Shown here: positions 26,401-34,369 of the stretch, one piece after another
How the letters are laid out: each line of letters opens with the position of its first letter
How positions within the stretch are numbered: the first letter of the stretch is position 1
NCBI RefSeq assembly: GCF_004005855.1
Contig: NZ_SACL01000004.1
Location: 186,001-250,000 of the forward strand
Source of the DNA: Rhodovarius crocodyli
Lineage (GTDB): Bacteria > Pseudomonadota > Alphaproteobacteria > Acetobacterales > Acetobacteraceae
DNA: 64,000 bases
Direction of reading: 5' to 3'
Program-made: the position numbers and the translations under genes
Notes under the pieces: model-generated
What the model saw: the letters and a program-made list of their open reading frames with translations, nothing else
Database searches by the model: none
Told to the model about the DNA's origin: nothing

Positions 26401-26562
26401 GGAAGCGCCCGGATAGCGGGCCGTGACCTGCACCTGCGGCGGCACGATGTCCGGAAACTGAGAGACCGGCAGGCGCGTCAGCGCCAGCAGCCCCGCGATG
26501 GTGGTCAGGATCGCGATGACGATCGCGAGCCTGGGGCGATCGACGAAAACGCCGGAGAGCAT
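23428..26562 (-). CDS. RND multidrug efflux permease (HAE1, MexB/AcrB-like)
   Basis: A 1044-residue inner-membrane proton-driven drug exporter, the standard size of HAE1 pumps. It has TM1 at about 11-30, a large periplasmic loop, the TM4 proton-relay pair in [16 protein letters not shown], a second periplasmic loop, and the TM10 lysine in [16 protein letters not shown], all as in AcrB. GAGGAGG precedes the ATG at 26562. It follows the membrane-fusion protein gene by 12 bases on the same strand. No outer-membrane channel (OprM/TolC type) or TetR regulator is adjacent, so the pump probably shares a channel encoded elsewhere. Confidence 0.97.
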   Translation of the reverse strand: MLSGVFVDRPRLAIVIAILTTIAGLLALTRLPVSQFPDIVPPQVQVTARYPGASSAVVEATVAQLVESAVNGVDRMLYMRSNSANDGTYQLNVSFALGTDPDIATVNVNNRVQAALARLPQEVQRSGVTVRKQSSSVLQFLQVFSPDGSRNPLFLSNYATINIVDSLARVPGVGQVFLFGALDYSMRIWFQIDRLTSLGIAPSDVIAAIQGQNVQAAVGRIGARPIGDDQQFQFNLQTRGRLASPEEFGEIVIRANTDGSILRVRDVARIELGAANEDTESRLNGQPTVAMGIYLAPGANAVNVAAAVGRTMDDLKTRFPTGVDYRVFYDTSSFVSDTIYEVLKTVLEAFILVVIVVYLFLGSVRATIIPTIAVPVSLIGTFAVMLVIGFSANTISLLAMVLAIGIVVDDAIVVVENVERVLEEHPELTPAEATKKAMAEITGPIIAITLVLLSVFVPVAFIPGVAGVLFREFAVTISVAMVISATNALTLSPALCALVLRHAGPRRGPIKYVMNGIDKVRDGYAWIVRRILRLAIIALPLTALIGYGVYEIGKRTPQGFLPTEDQGAFFIQLQLPQGASVSRTREAVEQVEAILRQNSAIDNMLAIVGFSLIDGGAQSNAAFMVARMKPFHDRQAAQDSVFAAIGRVFGAAQAIRTANVFAFNIPPIIGLGTGSGFDYQLQDYQGRDPAELGSAAFGMMVAANQDPRLRGVFTTFSPTTPSLYLDIDRDKAQALGVRISDLFTSLQATLGGYYVNDFNLFGRTWQVNIQAEASDRNDINDIWRIQVRNARGQMVPLRAFADTRVVLGAQTISRYNNVRSVQLSGTPAPGVSSGAALAAMEEISRRSLPQGFGFEWTNVAYQEKQAAGQTGIIIALAVLFAYLFLVALYESWTIPIPVLLSVAVGGLGAFAAILLAGASLDVYAQIGLVVLIALAAKNGILIVEFAKERREEGLPLREAATLGARMRFRAVMMTSIAFILGLVPLVWAEGAAMLSRRAVGTPVFGGMIAAAAVGIFMIPMLYVVFQGGRERIKGMFRRKPAAQH

Positions 26563-26574
26563 GGCGCCGCCTCC

Positions 26575-27747
26575 TCAGCGGGTCGGGGCGCGCGAGGCGC
26601 CGGCCGGGGGGGCACCGGGGGGCGCGCTGGCGGGGCCCGGGTTCACCGGCTGCCCGGGGCGCACGCGCTGGATGCCCTCCACGATCACGCTTTCCCCGCC
26701 GTCGAGCCCCTGCTCGACCACGGCCATGCCGTCCACGGTGCGGCCCAGGCGGATGGTGCGCCGGGTGGCCGCGTTGTTCTCACCCACGATGAACACATAG
26801 AAGCCGCCCTGGTCCTGCAGCACGGCGGAGCGGGGGACCACGACCGACAGCACGGGCTGCACGCCCTCCAGCAGAACGGTCACGAACTGGCCGTCCACCA
26901 GGTCACGCGAATCGACCGTGCGGCCCTGCACCTGGCGCAGCGGGTTGGGGATGCTGGCGCGGATCAGCAGCGTGTCGGTGTTGCGGTCCACCTGGGTGTC
27001 CAGGAACTCGATGCGGCCGACCTGGGCATAGACGGTGCCGTCGACCAGGCGGATGCGCACCCGCGTGGCATCCAGCCCGCCTCGCGTCTCATAGCGCGCG
27101 CGCAGCTCCTGCACCTGCCGCTGAGAGACGTTGAAGGCCACGCGCATCGGGTCCTGCGTGACGATGGTGGCCAGCGGCTCCGTCAGGTTCGGTGAGACGA
27201 CGTTGCCCGGCGTCAGCACCGACCGGCCGATCTTGCCGGCGACGGGGGCGTTCACCTCGGTATAGGCCAGGTTGATCTCGGCCACGCGCACCTGGGCCTG
27301 GGCGCCCAGCACGGCGGCGTTGGCGGTGCGCTCGGACGCCTGGGCGGTGTCCAGCGCGGCCTGGGTGCCGGCGCCGGTCGCCCGCAACTCCCGCGCGCGG
27401 GAAAGCGCGACGCGCGCGTTCTCAAGCGTCGCGTTGGCGCTGGCCAGCTGGGCGCGGGCCTGGGACAGCTGCGCCTCGAAGGGCGGGCGCTCGATGCGGT
27501 AGAGCGGTGCCCCCTCCTCCACCTCGCTGCCTTCCTGGAACAGGCGCTGCTCCAGGAAGCCCGTCACGCGGGCGCGGATGTCGACGCGGCTCACGGCCTC
27601 GACACGGCCCACGAATTCGGAGGATTCGGTCACGGGGCGGCGCTCGGCCGGGGCCACGCCCACGGCCGGCGGACCCTGCGGGCCGAATTGCGCCAGGGCC
27701 GGCCCGGAAAGGGCCAGAAAGCTCAGGACAGCAGCGCGCAGCAGCAT
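26575..27747 (-). CDS. RND efflux periplasmic adaptor subunit (MexA/AcrA-like)
   Basis: Membrane-fusion protein of 390 residues linking the RND permease to an outer-membrane channel. Residues 1-20 form a signal peptide (MLLRAAVLSFLALSGPALAQ) with no lipobox cysteine. The lipoyl half-motif (RVTGFLEQRLFQEGSEVEEG, about 60-79), an alpha-hairpin coiled coil rich in Ala/Gln, and beta-barrel and membrane-proximal domains follow. The tail is a Pro/Ala-rich stretch. ATG at 27747 is preferred over a GTG 12 bases earlier because GAGG is 6 bases upstream of it. It is cotranscribed with the permease and divergent from pbpC. Confidence 0.95.
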   Translation of the reverse strand: MLLRAAVLSFLALSGPALAQFGPQGPPAVGVAPAERRPVTESSEFVGRVEAVSRVDIRARVTGFLEQRLFQEGSEVEEGAPLYRIERPPFEAQLSQARAQLASANATLENARVALSRARELRATGAGTQAALDTAQASERTANAAVLGAQAQVRVAEINLAYTEVNAPVAGKIGRSVLTPGNVVSPNLTEPLATIVTQDPMRVAFNVSQRQVQELRARYETRGGLDATRVRIRLVDGTVYAQVGRIEFLDTQVDRNTDTLLIRASIPNPLRQVQGRTVDSRDLVDGQFVTVLLEGVQPVLSVVVPRSAVLQDQGGFYVFIVGENNAATRRTIRLGRTVDGMAVVEQGLDGGESVIVEGIQRVRPGQPVNPGPASAPPGAPPAGASRAPTR

Positions 27748-27813
27748 GGATTTCCTCACTCAAGCCCCGGAACGTGAACGCACAGATCGGTAGTTTCGGT
27801 CCCGCGTCAATAA

Positions 27814-27830
27814 CGCTTCCGCGTGAAGCG
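27814..27830. promoter_or_regulatory. candidate operator in efflux/pbpC divergent promoter
   Basis: A perfect 6-bp inverted repeat CGCTTC-cgcgt-GAAGCG sits in the 158-base gap between the divergent efflux operon and pbpC. Its place and symmetry suit a repressor such as a TetR or MarR protein, but no regulator gene is nearby and the match is short. Confidence 0.22.
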
Positions 27831-27905
27831 CCCTGTGGCGGTGGCATGCTACAGAGGGCGGCGTCATTGTTGCCGCAGGATTGCCGTATGGGCTTGGATT
27901 AAGCG

Positions 27906-29840
27906 ATGCGCCGGCGCTTCGCCATCATTTCACTGGTGATATTCGCGCTAGCTGGCGCGGCATGGGCACTCGACCGCGCCCTGCCGCCGCCCATGGCCCG
28001 CGCGCTGGCGGTGGGCGGAGAACTGACGGACCGCAACGGGCGCACCCTGTCGGTGCTGCCGGCGGCGGGTGGCGTGTGGCGGCTCGCGACCGGGGTGGAT
28101 GACGTGCCGCCGCATCTGGTGGCCATGCTGGTCGCCGCCGAGGACCGGCGGTTCTGGCACCATCCCGGCGTGGACCCCATCGCGATGGCGCGCGCCGCCG
28201 CGCAATGGGCCCGGCGCGGCCATGTGGTCTCGGGCGGGTCCACATTGACCATGCAGGTGGCGCGGCTGCTGGAACCCCGCCCCCGCACCCTGCGCGCCAA
28301 GGCCATCGAGACCCTGCGCGCCATTCAGCTCGAATGGCGCTACTCGAAGCGCGAGATCCTGGGCCTGTGGCTCACCCTCGCCCCCCAGGGCGGGAATATC
28401 GAGGGCATCCGCGCGGGTTCGCTCGTCTGGTTCGGCCGCCCCTCCCGCCAGCTGGACATGGCGGAGGCCGCGCTGTTGGTGGGCCTGGCCCGCCAGCCCA
28501 CCCGCAGCCGCCCCGACCGCCACCCCGCCGCCGCGCGCCGCGCCCGCGATTCCGTGCTGTTGAGCCGCGCGGCCCCCGCGGTGTCGGAGCAGGATGCCGA
28601 CATGGCGCTGGGCGCGCCCCTGCCGCTGCGCCGCCAGCCCCTGCCCCGGCTGGCGCCGCATCTGGCGCGGCAACTGCGCAACGGCCCCACCACGTTGGAT
28701 GCCGGGCTGCAACGCGCGGTCGAGACCATCCTGACCGAATCCCTGGCCACCCTGCCCGATCGCGCCTCCATCGCCATCATGCTGGCCGAGACCGGGCCGC
28801 GCGCCGTCCGGGCGCTGGCGGGCGGTGCCTGGATGGCCCAGAACCGCGCCGGCGCGCTGGACCTTTCGGCGGCCATCCGCTCGCCGGGTTCGGCACTGAA
28901 GCCGCTGCTCTATGCGCTGGCCTTCCAGGAGGGGCTGGTCATGCCCGCCACCCTGCTGTCGGACATGCCGCGCAGCTTCGGGTCCTATGCGCCCGAGAAT
29001 TTCGACCACGGCTTCGCCGGGCAGATCACGGTGGCCGATGCGCTCAGGCAATCCCTGAACCTGCCGGCGGTGTCGCTGCTGGCGCAGCTGGGGCCGGTGC
29101 GCTTCGCCGGGCTGCTGAAGGATGCGGGGTTCTCGCCGCGCCTGCCGGCGGGGGCCGACCCCTCCCTGCCGCTGGCCCTGGGCGGGGCGGGCTTCACGCT
29201 GCGGGGCATGCTGGGGCTGTATGCCACGCTGGCCGATGGCGGGCGCTCCGCGCCGCTGGCCCTGCGCCCCGGCCCGCGCGCGCAGGCCCGCCAGGTGCTG
29301 GAACCCCACGCGGCGCAGCTGGTGGGGGCCATCCTGGCGCAGCCCTTCCCGGCCGGCGGGCCCACCGGCATCGCCTGGAAGACCGGCACCAGCTGGGGCG
29401 CGCGGGACGCCTGGGCCATGGGCTTCGATGCCCGGCATGTGGCCGGCGTCTGGGTGGGCCGGCCCGACGGCACGCCCATGCCCGGCGCGACGGGTGCCCG
29501 CCTCGCCCTGCCCATCCTGGCGCGGGTGATGGCCCTGGTGCCGCCCGCGCCGCTGGCCCCGCTGCAGGTGCGCGCCCAGGCAGCGCCGCTGGCCGAAGCT
29601 CCCGACCGCCTGCGCCTGCTGTTCCCCCCGCCCGGCGCAGTGCTGGAGGATGGCGCCGATCTCGTGATCCGCTCGGCGGGTGGCCAAAGGCCGTTGATCT
29701 TCATGGTGGACGGCGCGCCCATCGGCAGCGAGCCCGCCCGGCGCGAGGCCCGCTGGCAGCCCCCGGGCCCCGGCCACTACCGCATCACGGTGCTGGATGC
29801 CGAGGGCAGCGCCACCGGCGCCACCATCCGCATTCGCTGA
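27906..29840 (+). CDS. pbpC: penicillin-binding protein 1C
   Basis: A 644-residue bifunctional peptidoglycan synthase. After an N-terminal membrane anchor (about 5-22) comes the glycosyltransferase domain with the catalytic Glu79 in AAEDRRFWHHPGVD. Then the transpeptidase domain has Ser329-Lys332 (SALK), Ser383-Asn385 (SLN) and Lys492 (KTGT), and last a C-terminal BiPBP_C domain, the hallmark of PBP1C. It is shorter than E. coli PbpC (770). The alpha-2-macroglobulin gene that often accompanies pbpC is absent on both sides. The start at 27906 lacks a strong ribosome site. A YcgN-like gene follows after 42 bases. Confidence 0.95.
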   Translation: MRRRFAIISLVIFALAGAAWALDRALPPPMARALAVGGELTDRNGRTLSVLPAAGGVWRLATGVDDVPPHLVAMLVAAEDRRFWHHPGVDPIAMARAAAQWARRGHVVSGGSTLTMQVARLLEPRPRTLRAKAIETLRAIQLEWRYSKREILGLWLTLAPQGGNIEGIRAGSLVWFGRPSRQLDMAEAALLVGLARQPTRSRPDRHPAAARRARDSVLLSRAAPAVSEQDADMALGAPLPLRRQPLPRLAPHLARQLRNGPTTLDAGLQRAVETILTESLATLPDRASIAIMLAETGPRAVRALAGGAWMAQNRAGALDLSAAIRSPGSALKPLLYALAFQEGLVMPATLLSDMPRSFGSYAPENFDHGFAGQITVADALRQSLNLPAVSLLAQLGPVRFAGLLKDAGFSPRLPAGADPSLPLALGGAGFTLRGMLGLYATLADGGRSAPLALRPGPRAQARQVLEPHAAQLVGAILAQPFPAGGPTGIAWKTGTSWGARDAWAMGFDARHVAGVWVGRPDGTPMPGATGARLALPILARVMALVPPAPLAPLQVRAQAAPLAEAPDRLRLLFPPPGAVLEDGADLVIRSAGGQRPLIFMVDGAPIGSEPARREARWQPPGPGHYRITVLDAEGSATGATIRIR

Positions 29841-29882
29841 GGGGGAATGGCCCCGAGGCGTCCTGGTCGCTATGTTGCGCCC

Positions 29883-30371
29883 ATGGCAGCAACCGAGCCC
29901 TTCTGGCGCACGAAATCCCTTGAGGCGATGACCCGCCCCGAGTGGGAGAGCCTGTGCGACGGCTGCGGCCGCTGCTGCCTGCACAAGCTGCGCGACGACG
30001 ACACCGGTGAGCTCGCCTTCACCAATGTCGCGTGCCGGCTGCTCGACAGCGCAACGGCCCAGTGCCGCAACTATGCCAAGCGCCAGCGCTTCGTGCCCGA
30101 CTGCCTGCAGCTGACGCCCGAGCTGGTGCGCGAGATCGACTGGCTGCCGCCCACCTGTGCCTATCGCCTGCTGGCTGAGGGACGGGACCTGCCATCCTGG
30201 CACCCGCTGATCTCCGGCCGGGCGGAAACCGTGTTCGAGGCGGCCGTGTCGGTCGCCCATCGCATCGTGCCCGAGCGCGATGCGGGCTCCCTCGAAACCC
30301 ATGTGGTCCCCTGGCCCGGCCGTTGGCCGAAGCAGGCGGGCCCTCTACCCAAGAAAAGGATACGCCGATGA
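29883..30371 (+). CDS. YcgN/UPF0260 family cysteine-cluster protein
   Basis: A 162-residue member of the UPF0260 (YcgN) family, a group with conserved cysteines thought to bind a metal or iron-sulfur cluster; the function is unknown. The [12 protein letters not shown] block is near residues 26-37, with further Cys in ACRLL, QCRNY, DCLQL and TCAYRL, giving the usual eight-cysteine pattern. ATG at 29883 is chosen because the N-terminus [15 protein letters not shown] matches the family; an upstream start adds a Pro/Arg leader. The stop overlaps the DapA-like gene (ATGA), so they are coupled, although the family has no known link to aldolases. Confidence 0.93.
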   Translation: MAATEPFWRTKSLEAMTRPEWESLCDGCGRCCLHKLRDDDTGELAFTNVACRLLDSATAQCRNYAKRQRFVPDCLQLTPELVREIDWLPPTCAYRLLAEGRDLPSWHPLISGRAETVFEAAVSVAHRIVPERDAGSLETHVVPWPGRWPKQAGPLPKKRIRR

Positions 30372-31306
30372 AGGACGCTCTCTACGGTGGCGTGAACGCC
30401 GCGGTGCTGACCGCGATGAATGCCGACCTGTCCATCAACCTGGACGCCATGGCCAAGCACTGCCACTGGCTGCTGGCCAATGGCTGCAACGGCCTGGGCG
30501 TGCTGGGCACCACGGGTGAGGCCAACAACTTCGGCCTGCATGAGCGCAAGCAGATCCTGGAAGGACTGGTCGCGCGCGGCGTGCCGGCGGCCAAGATGAT
30601 GCCGGGCACGGGCTGCCCCTCCATCACCGACACGGTCGAGCTGACCATCCATGCGCGCGAGCTGGGCTGCCGCGGCGTGCTGCTGCTGCCGCCCTTCTAC
30701 TACAAGGCGCCGTCCGATGACGGGCTGTTCGCGTATTTCTCCGAGGTGGTGAAGCGCGTCGGCGGCGGCATCGCGCTGTACCTGTACCACTTCCCGCAGC
30801 AGTCCGCCGTGCCCTTCAGCCTGGACCTGATCGACCGCCTGACCACCGCCTTCCCGGGCGTGATCAAGGGCGTGAAGGACAGCAGCGGCGACTACGCCAA
30901 CATGAAGGCGATGGTGGACCGCTTCGCGTCGCGCGGCTTCGAGGTCTATTCGGGCAGCGACGAGTTCCTGCAGCAGATCCTGGCCGAGGGTGGCGCGGGC
31001 TGCATCACCGCCGCCGGTAACGCCAACAGCCACTGGGGCGGCATCGTCTATGCCAAGCGCACGGGCCCCGAGGCCGATGCGGCCCAGGCCATGCTGACCG
31101 CCACCCGCCGCGCCGCGACCTCCGCGCCGCTGATCCCCAACCTGCGCGAAGTCATCGCCCGCAGCAGCGGCGACAAGGGCTGGCTGAACATCCGCCCGCC
31201 GCACCTGCCGCTGGCCCCTGCCGCCGCCGAGACCGCCTGGCAGGCCTGGGTCGCGACCGGCGCCATCCCCCTGCCCGGCTTCGCCACCAAGCAGGCGGCC
31301 GAGTAA
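30368..31306 (+). CDS. dihydrodipicolinate synthase/N-acetylneuraminate lyase family aldolase
   Basis: A 312-residue class I aldolase of the DapA family. The Schiff-base lysine is Lys170 in GVKDSSGD, the partner tyrosine is Tyr140 (LYLYHFP), and the carboxylate-binding GTTGE is at 47-51. Because it neighbours a cupin gene (1-base overlap) and not lysine-pathway genes, it may be a 2-keto-sugar-acid or other pyruvate aldolase/dehydratase rather than true DapA. ATG at 30368 overlaps the preceding stop, with AAAAGGA upstream. The substrate is inferred only at family level. Confidence 0.92.
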   Translation: MKDALYGGVNAAVLTAMNADLSINLDAMAKHCHWLLANGCNGLGVLGTTGEANNFGLHERKQILEGLVARGVPAAKMMPGTGCPSITDTVELTIHARELGCRGVLLLPPFYYKAPSDDGLFAYFSEVVKRVGGGIALYLYHFPQQSAVPFSLDLIDRLTTAFPGVIKGVKDSSGDYANMKAMVDRFASRGFEVYSGSDEFLQQILAEGGAGCITAAGNANSHWGGIVYAKRTGPEADAAQAMLTATRRAATSAPLIPNLREVIARSSGDKGWLNIRPPHLPLAPAAAETAWQAWVATGAIPLPGFATKQAAE

Positions 31307-31623
31307 TGGCGAGCGAGCCCCTGCGCTGCCGCGCGCCCGCGACCGGCACCATCCAGATCGAGGACGAGCATGTCCGCGTGATGCGCTGGGATTTCGAGCC
31401 CGGCTCCGAGACCGGCTACCATCGCCACGGCTGGTATTATGTCGTGACGCCGGTGACGGACGGCACGCTGCTGATCGAGTTCCCGGACGGCAAGACGGCC
31501 ACGGCCGACCTCAAGGCCGGCGTGTCCTACCAGCGCTTCGCGGGGGTGGAGCACAATGTGGTCAATGCGGGCACCGCCCCGCTCAGCTTCGTGGAGACGG
31601 AGCTGAAGGCCCTTCCGGGCTGA
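31306..31623 (+). CDS. small cupin-domain protein
   Basis: A 105-residue single-cupin protein. The metal-binding motif 1 appears as GYHRHGWYYVV (about 37-47), with an altered second half, and motif 2 as GVEHNVVNAG (about 83-92), giving likely His ligands for a divalent metal. Such short cupins act as isomerases, epimerases or dioxygenase-like enzymes, or bind small ligands. The start overlaps the aldolase stop by one base (TAATG), so both are translated together and probably serve one pathway on a keto-acid or sugar acid; this is inference. Confidence 0.88.
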   Translation: MASEPLRCRAPATGTIQIEDEHVRVMRWDFEPGSETGYHRHGWYYVVTPVTDGTLLIEFPDGKTATADLKAGVSYQRFAGVEHNVVNAGTAPLSFVETELKALPG

Positions 31624-31644
31624 ACGCCCGCCTGGCACAGAAAA

Positions 31645-31662
31645 GGGGGGCTTCGGCCCCCC
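31645..31662. terminator. bidirectional intrinsic terminator
   Basis: GGGGGGC-ttcg-GCCCCCC is a 7-bp perfect stem with a stable tetraloop. On the minus strand it is followed by TTTT (from AAAA at 31641-31644), so it ends dps; on the plus strand it follows the cupin gene. It lies in the 47-base gap between these convergent genes. Confidence 0.88.
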
Positions 31663-31670
31663 TTCGCATG

Positions 31671-32162
31671 TCAGCCCTCCAGATGGGCTTCCAGCATCCA
31701 CAGCGCCTTGTCGAGCGTGCGCGACAGGCCGGTGAACAGGTCCGCCGTGTCGGCATCGCCCGCCTCGGCCGAGGCATCGACGGCCGCGCGCGTGGTCTTG
31801 GCGAAGGCCGCGTAGCGCTCGGTCAGCGCCTTCACATGGTCCATGCCGGCGCGCAGCGCGGGGTCATAGGCAGGCAGGCGCGACAGCGCGCCCACTTCCT
31901 GCGTCGTGCCGTTGGGCGTGCCGCCCAGCTGGACCACGCGTTCCGCGATGTCGTCGGTCGCCTCGCCCAGCTGGTCGTAGAAGCCCTCGAACAGGGTGTG
32001 CAGGGCGGCGAATTGCGGCCCCTTCACCGTCCAATGCGCCATGCGCACGCCGTTGGTCAGGTCGATGATGTCGGCCAGGGCGGCGTTCAGCAGGGTGACG
32101 CTGGCGGCCTTGGCGTTGGCGCCGAGATCGTTGGCGACCGGGTGCAGCTTGGGCTTGGCCAT
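31671..32162 (-). CDS. dps: DNA starvation/stationary phase protection protein (Dps)
   Basis: A 163-residue ferritin-like mini-ferritin that binds DNA and stores iron oxidised by peroxide. The interfacial ferroxidase ligands are visible in MAHWTVKGPQF (His43) and HTLFEGFYDQLGEATDDIAE (His55, Asp, Glu). The short Lys-containing N-terminus (MAKPKLH) may contact DNA. AAGGA lies 9 bases upstream of the ATG. A 13-bp palindrome sits about 70 bases upstream. It is monocistronic, ended by a strong hairpin. Confidence 0.96.
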   Translation of the reverse strand: MAKPKLHPVANDLGANAKAASVTLLNAALADIIDLTNGVRMAHWTVKGPQFAALHTLFEGFYDQLGEATDDIAERVVQLGGTPNGTTQEVGALSRLPAYDPALRAGMDHVKALTERYAAFAKTTRAAVDASAEAGDADTADLFTGLSRTLDKALWMLEAHLEG

Positions 32163-32230
32163 GGGATCGATCCTTTCGTTACGTGACGGAAATTGCGCCC
32201 GCGCCGGCCGGTTGCCAAGGCGCGTTCGGC

Positions 32231-32243
32231 TATCGTCACGATA
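32231..32243. promoter_or_regulatory. candidate operator upstream of dps
   Basis: TATCGT-c-ACGATA is a perfect 13-bp palindrome, 69-81 bases before the dps start and just after the DUF1643 stop. It could bind an oxidative-stress or iron regulator; it does not match the OxyR or Fur consensus that I know, so the regulator is open. Confidence 0.3.
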
Positions 32244-32258
32244 CGAAAACCTGATGCC

Positions 32259-32804
32259 TCAGGGCTTGTACGGAACCGGCACCGCGTCGCGCCGGACATA
32301 GAGCGGGTGTTTCGGGCTGCCATCCGCATTCACCGCGAAGCACAGCAGCGGGATGCCCGCCTCGGCCAGCATGGCCGCAATCTGCCGCCCGCGCCCCAGC
32401 AACGGCTTGGGCGGCTGCCCCCAGGCGGCAATCACCCGGCCCGCGCGGCGGCTGTGCTCAAGAATCGCCGCATCGGTGCCGGGGCCCACGGGGTCGTCCG
32501 TCTCCAGCAGGCGCATCTTGTCGGTGGCGCGATAGGCGAAGGCGTTCAGCATGACCGCCCCGCCGAAACCCCAGTCGCGCGCGCGCGCCATGCAGCCGCG
32601 CACCGTGGGGTCGTCCACATTCTCATCCGCCGTGGAGGGGTTCATTCCGATGAAAGCGGCCACGTTGTCGCTGCCGATCGGCCGCCCGTCCCAGCGGCGT
32701 TCCAGCCAGGCGCGCCAGCGCCGGCAGGGTGAGAACCCGGCTGCCGACACCACATCGCCGGCCAATGCCAGCCTGACCTTTCCACCCGGATCATGCGCGC
32801 TCAT
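32259..32804 (-). CDS. DUF1643 domain-containing protein
   Basis: A 181-residue DUF1643 protein. The family core is recognisable in AAFIGMNPSTADENVDDPTV (about 49-68), the ARDWGFGGAVMLNAFAYRAT block and VIAAWGQPPKPLLGRG. The GMNPSTA segment resembles uracil-DNA-glycosylase-type folds, but no activity is established. ATG at 32804 is chosen from the position of the domain; a long unconserved frame continues upstream antisense to the TRAP genes. It stands between dps and the divergent TRAP operon, without an obvious partner. Confidence 0.9.
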   Translation of the reverse strand: MSAHDPGGKVRLALAGDVVSAAGFSPCRRWRAWLERRWDGRPIGSDNVAAFIGMNPSTADENVDDPTVRGCMARARDWGFGGAVMLNAFAYRATDKMRLLETDDPVGPGTDAAILEHSRRAGRVIAAWGQPPKPLLGRGRQIAAMLAEAGIPLLCFAVNADGSPKHPLYVRRDAVPVPYKP

Positions 32805-32835
32805 CGCGGGGGTTTCGCGGCCGGATGTCTCCAGG

Positions 32836-32864
32836 TCAAGACTTGATGCCGAAGCCGTTACGGC
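32836..32864. promoter_or_regulatory. paired short palindromes upstream of TRAP operon
   Basis: Two perfect 11-bp palindromes, TCAAG-a-CTTGA (32836-32846) and GCCGT-t-ACGGC (32854-32864), lie 18 bases apart centre to centre in the gap between the DUF1643 gene and the TRAP operon. They may be operator half-sites for a ligand-sensing regulator; chance is a real alternative for each. Confidence 0.2.
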
Positions 32865-32903
32865 GCAGTTTATGACAAAATCACCCAATTTGAGGAAACA
32901 TTC

Positions 32904-33905
32904 ATGCTTTTCCCTCGCCGTTCCCTGTTGGCTGCATCCGCCCTTGCCATGCCCACGCTTGCACAATCCGGCGATGCGCTGGCCCAGGCCCGGCCGACCA
33001 TCAAGATCGGCTGGACCACGAGCGACGGCGCGCAGGACCCCTATGCGATGGCCGCGCACTACTTCAAGGAAGAGCTGGCCAAGCGCGTGGGCGAGCGCAT
33101 CGACGTGCAGCTGTTCGCCAACCGCGCGCTGGGCGATGAGCGCCCGCTGCTGGACGGCATGCGCCTGGGCACGGTCGACATGGGCGTGATCACCAACGCC
33201 GTCATCGCGCAGGTCGAGCCCGCCTATCAGATCAACGACATGCCTTTCCTGTTCTCCGATGCCGCCGCCGCCCAGCGCGTGCTGGACGGCCAGGTGGGCC
33301 AGTCCCTCGCGCAGCGCCTGGCGACCAAGGGCGTGGTCAACCTCGGCTATTGCGAGGGCGGCTTCCGCCAGATGATCAACAACACCCGCCCCATCGTGAA
33401 CCCGGCGGACCTGCGCGGCGTGAAGTTCCGCGTGCTGCAGAGCCCGATCTATGTCGGCATGTATACCGCCCTCGGCGGCACCGCCGTGCCGATGGCCTGG
33501 GGCGAGACCTTCACGGCGGTTCAGCAGGGCGCGATCGACGGGCTCGAGATCCCGCTCGCGGTCATCGACGCCAACAAGTACTACGAGGTCACAAAGTATC
33601 TTTCGATGACCAACCACATCTATTCGATGATCGCGCTGCTGATGTCCAAGCGCAGCCACGACCGCCTGGCGCCCGACCTGCGCGCGGCCGTGCAGGAGGC
33701 AGGCACCGCGGCCACCGCGCGCCAGCGCACCGCCGCCGCCACCAACGCCCGCGCCCTGGTCGGCAGCCTGGCCCAGCACGGCATGACGGTGAATGAGGTG
33801 GCGGACCCCGCCGCCTTCCGCCGCGCGGTGATGCCGATGTACGAGAGCTTCCGCGGCGCCATCGGCGCCGACATCGTGCGGGATGCGCTGGCGGCCGCTG
33901 GTTGA
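32904..33905 (+). CDS. TRAP transporter solute-binding protein (DctP family)
   Basis: Periplasmic receptor of a TRAP transporter, 333 residues. Residues 1-28 are an export signal (MLFPRRSLLAASALAMPTLA...). The mature protein begins RPTIKIGWTTSDG. FANRALGDERPLLDGMRLGT is the usual early block, and Arg in GVKFRVLQSP (about 174-183) is the expected carboxylate-gripping residue. GAGGAAAC precedes the ATG. It heads a complete dctPQM set with overlapping stop/start junctions. The ligand is an organic anion, often a carboxylic or sugar acid; the adjacent DapA-like aldolase and cupin would fit a keto-acid, which is speculation. Confidence 0.95.
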   Translation: MLFPRRSLLAASALAMPTLAQSGDALAQARPTIKIGWTTSDGAQDPYAMAAHYFKEELAKRVGERIDVQLFANRALGDERPLLDGMRLGTVDMGVITNAVIAQVEPAYQINDMPFLFSDAAAAQRVLDGQVGQSLAQRLATKGVVNLGYCEGGFRQMINNTRPIVNPADLRGVKFRVLQSPIYVGMYTALGGTAVPMAWGETFTAVQQGAIDGLEIPLAVIDANKYYEVTKYLSMTNHIYSMIALLMSKRSHDRLAPDLRAAVQEAGTAATARQRTAAATNARALVGSLAQHGMTVNEVADPAAFRRAVMPMYESFRGAIGADIVRDALAAAG

Positions 33906-34369
33906 TGCGGCAAGTGACCGGTGCGCTGGCCTTTGTCCTGAAGGCCAGCCTGGTGCTGGCGGTGCTGGTGATGTTCGCCGCCATCGTGATCCAGGTGGTG
34001 ATGCGCTACGTCTTCCTGGCGGCGCCGCCCTGGTCCGAGGAACTGGCGGTGCTGATGTTCTCCTGGGCCACGCTCGGCGGGCTGGCGCTCGGCGTGCGCG
34101 AGGGGTTCCACGTCGCACTGACCCTGCTGCCCGAGGCCCTGCCCCCTGCCCCGCGCGCGGCCCTCGGCCGCGCCATCGCGTTGTTCGTGGCGGTGCTGTC
34201 CGGCTACCTGTTCTGGTCCGGGCTGCGCTTCATGGACATGGCCGGCGGCTCCTTTTCGGCCGCCATGGAGTACCCCACCGAGATCCTGAACGTGATGGCG
34301 CCCATCGCGGGCGCGCTGTGCTGCGTCTTCGCGCTTGAACACGCCCTGCTGCCGGAGCGCGAAGCATGA
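33905..34369 (+). CDS. TRAP transporter small permease (DctQ)
   Basis: A 154-residue inner-membrane subunit with four predicted helices. VIQVVMRYVFLAAPPWSEEL (about 28-47) is the DctQ signature, with the conserved WSEE motif. ATG at 33905 shares one base with the dctP stop (TGATG); a TTG one codon earlier is less likely. The last codons overlap dctM by ATGA. It stabilises the large permease and couples it to the receptor. Confidence 0.94.
   Translation: MRQVTGALAFVLKASLVLAVLVMFAAIVIQVVMRYVFLAAPPWSEELAVLMFSWATLGGLALGVREGFHVALTLLPEALPPAPRAALGRAIALFVAVLSGYLFWSGLRFMDMAGGSFSAAMEYPTEILNVMAPIAGALCCVFALEHALLPEREA

Noticed and set aside
24667-27195. 842-codon frame antisense to the RND efflux genes
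   Set aside because: Rich in His, Gln, Arg and Gly with no domain, and lying wholly opposite two clear genes; a typical shadow frame in GC-rich DNA.
32805-34118. Long N-terminal extension of the DUF1643 protein
   Set aside because: It runs antisense through the TRAP genes with shadow-frame composition; the domain starts at 32804.
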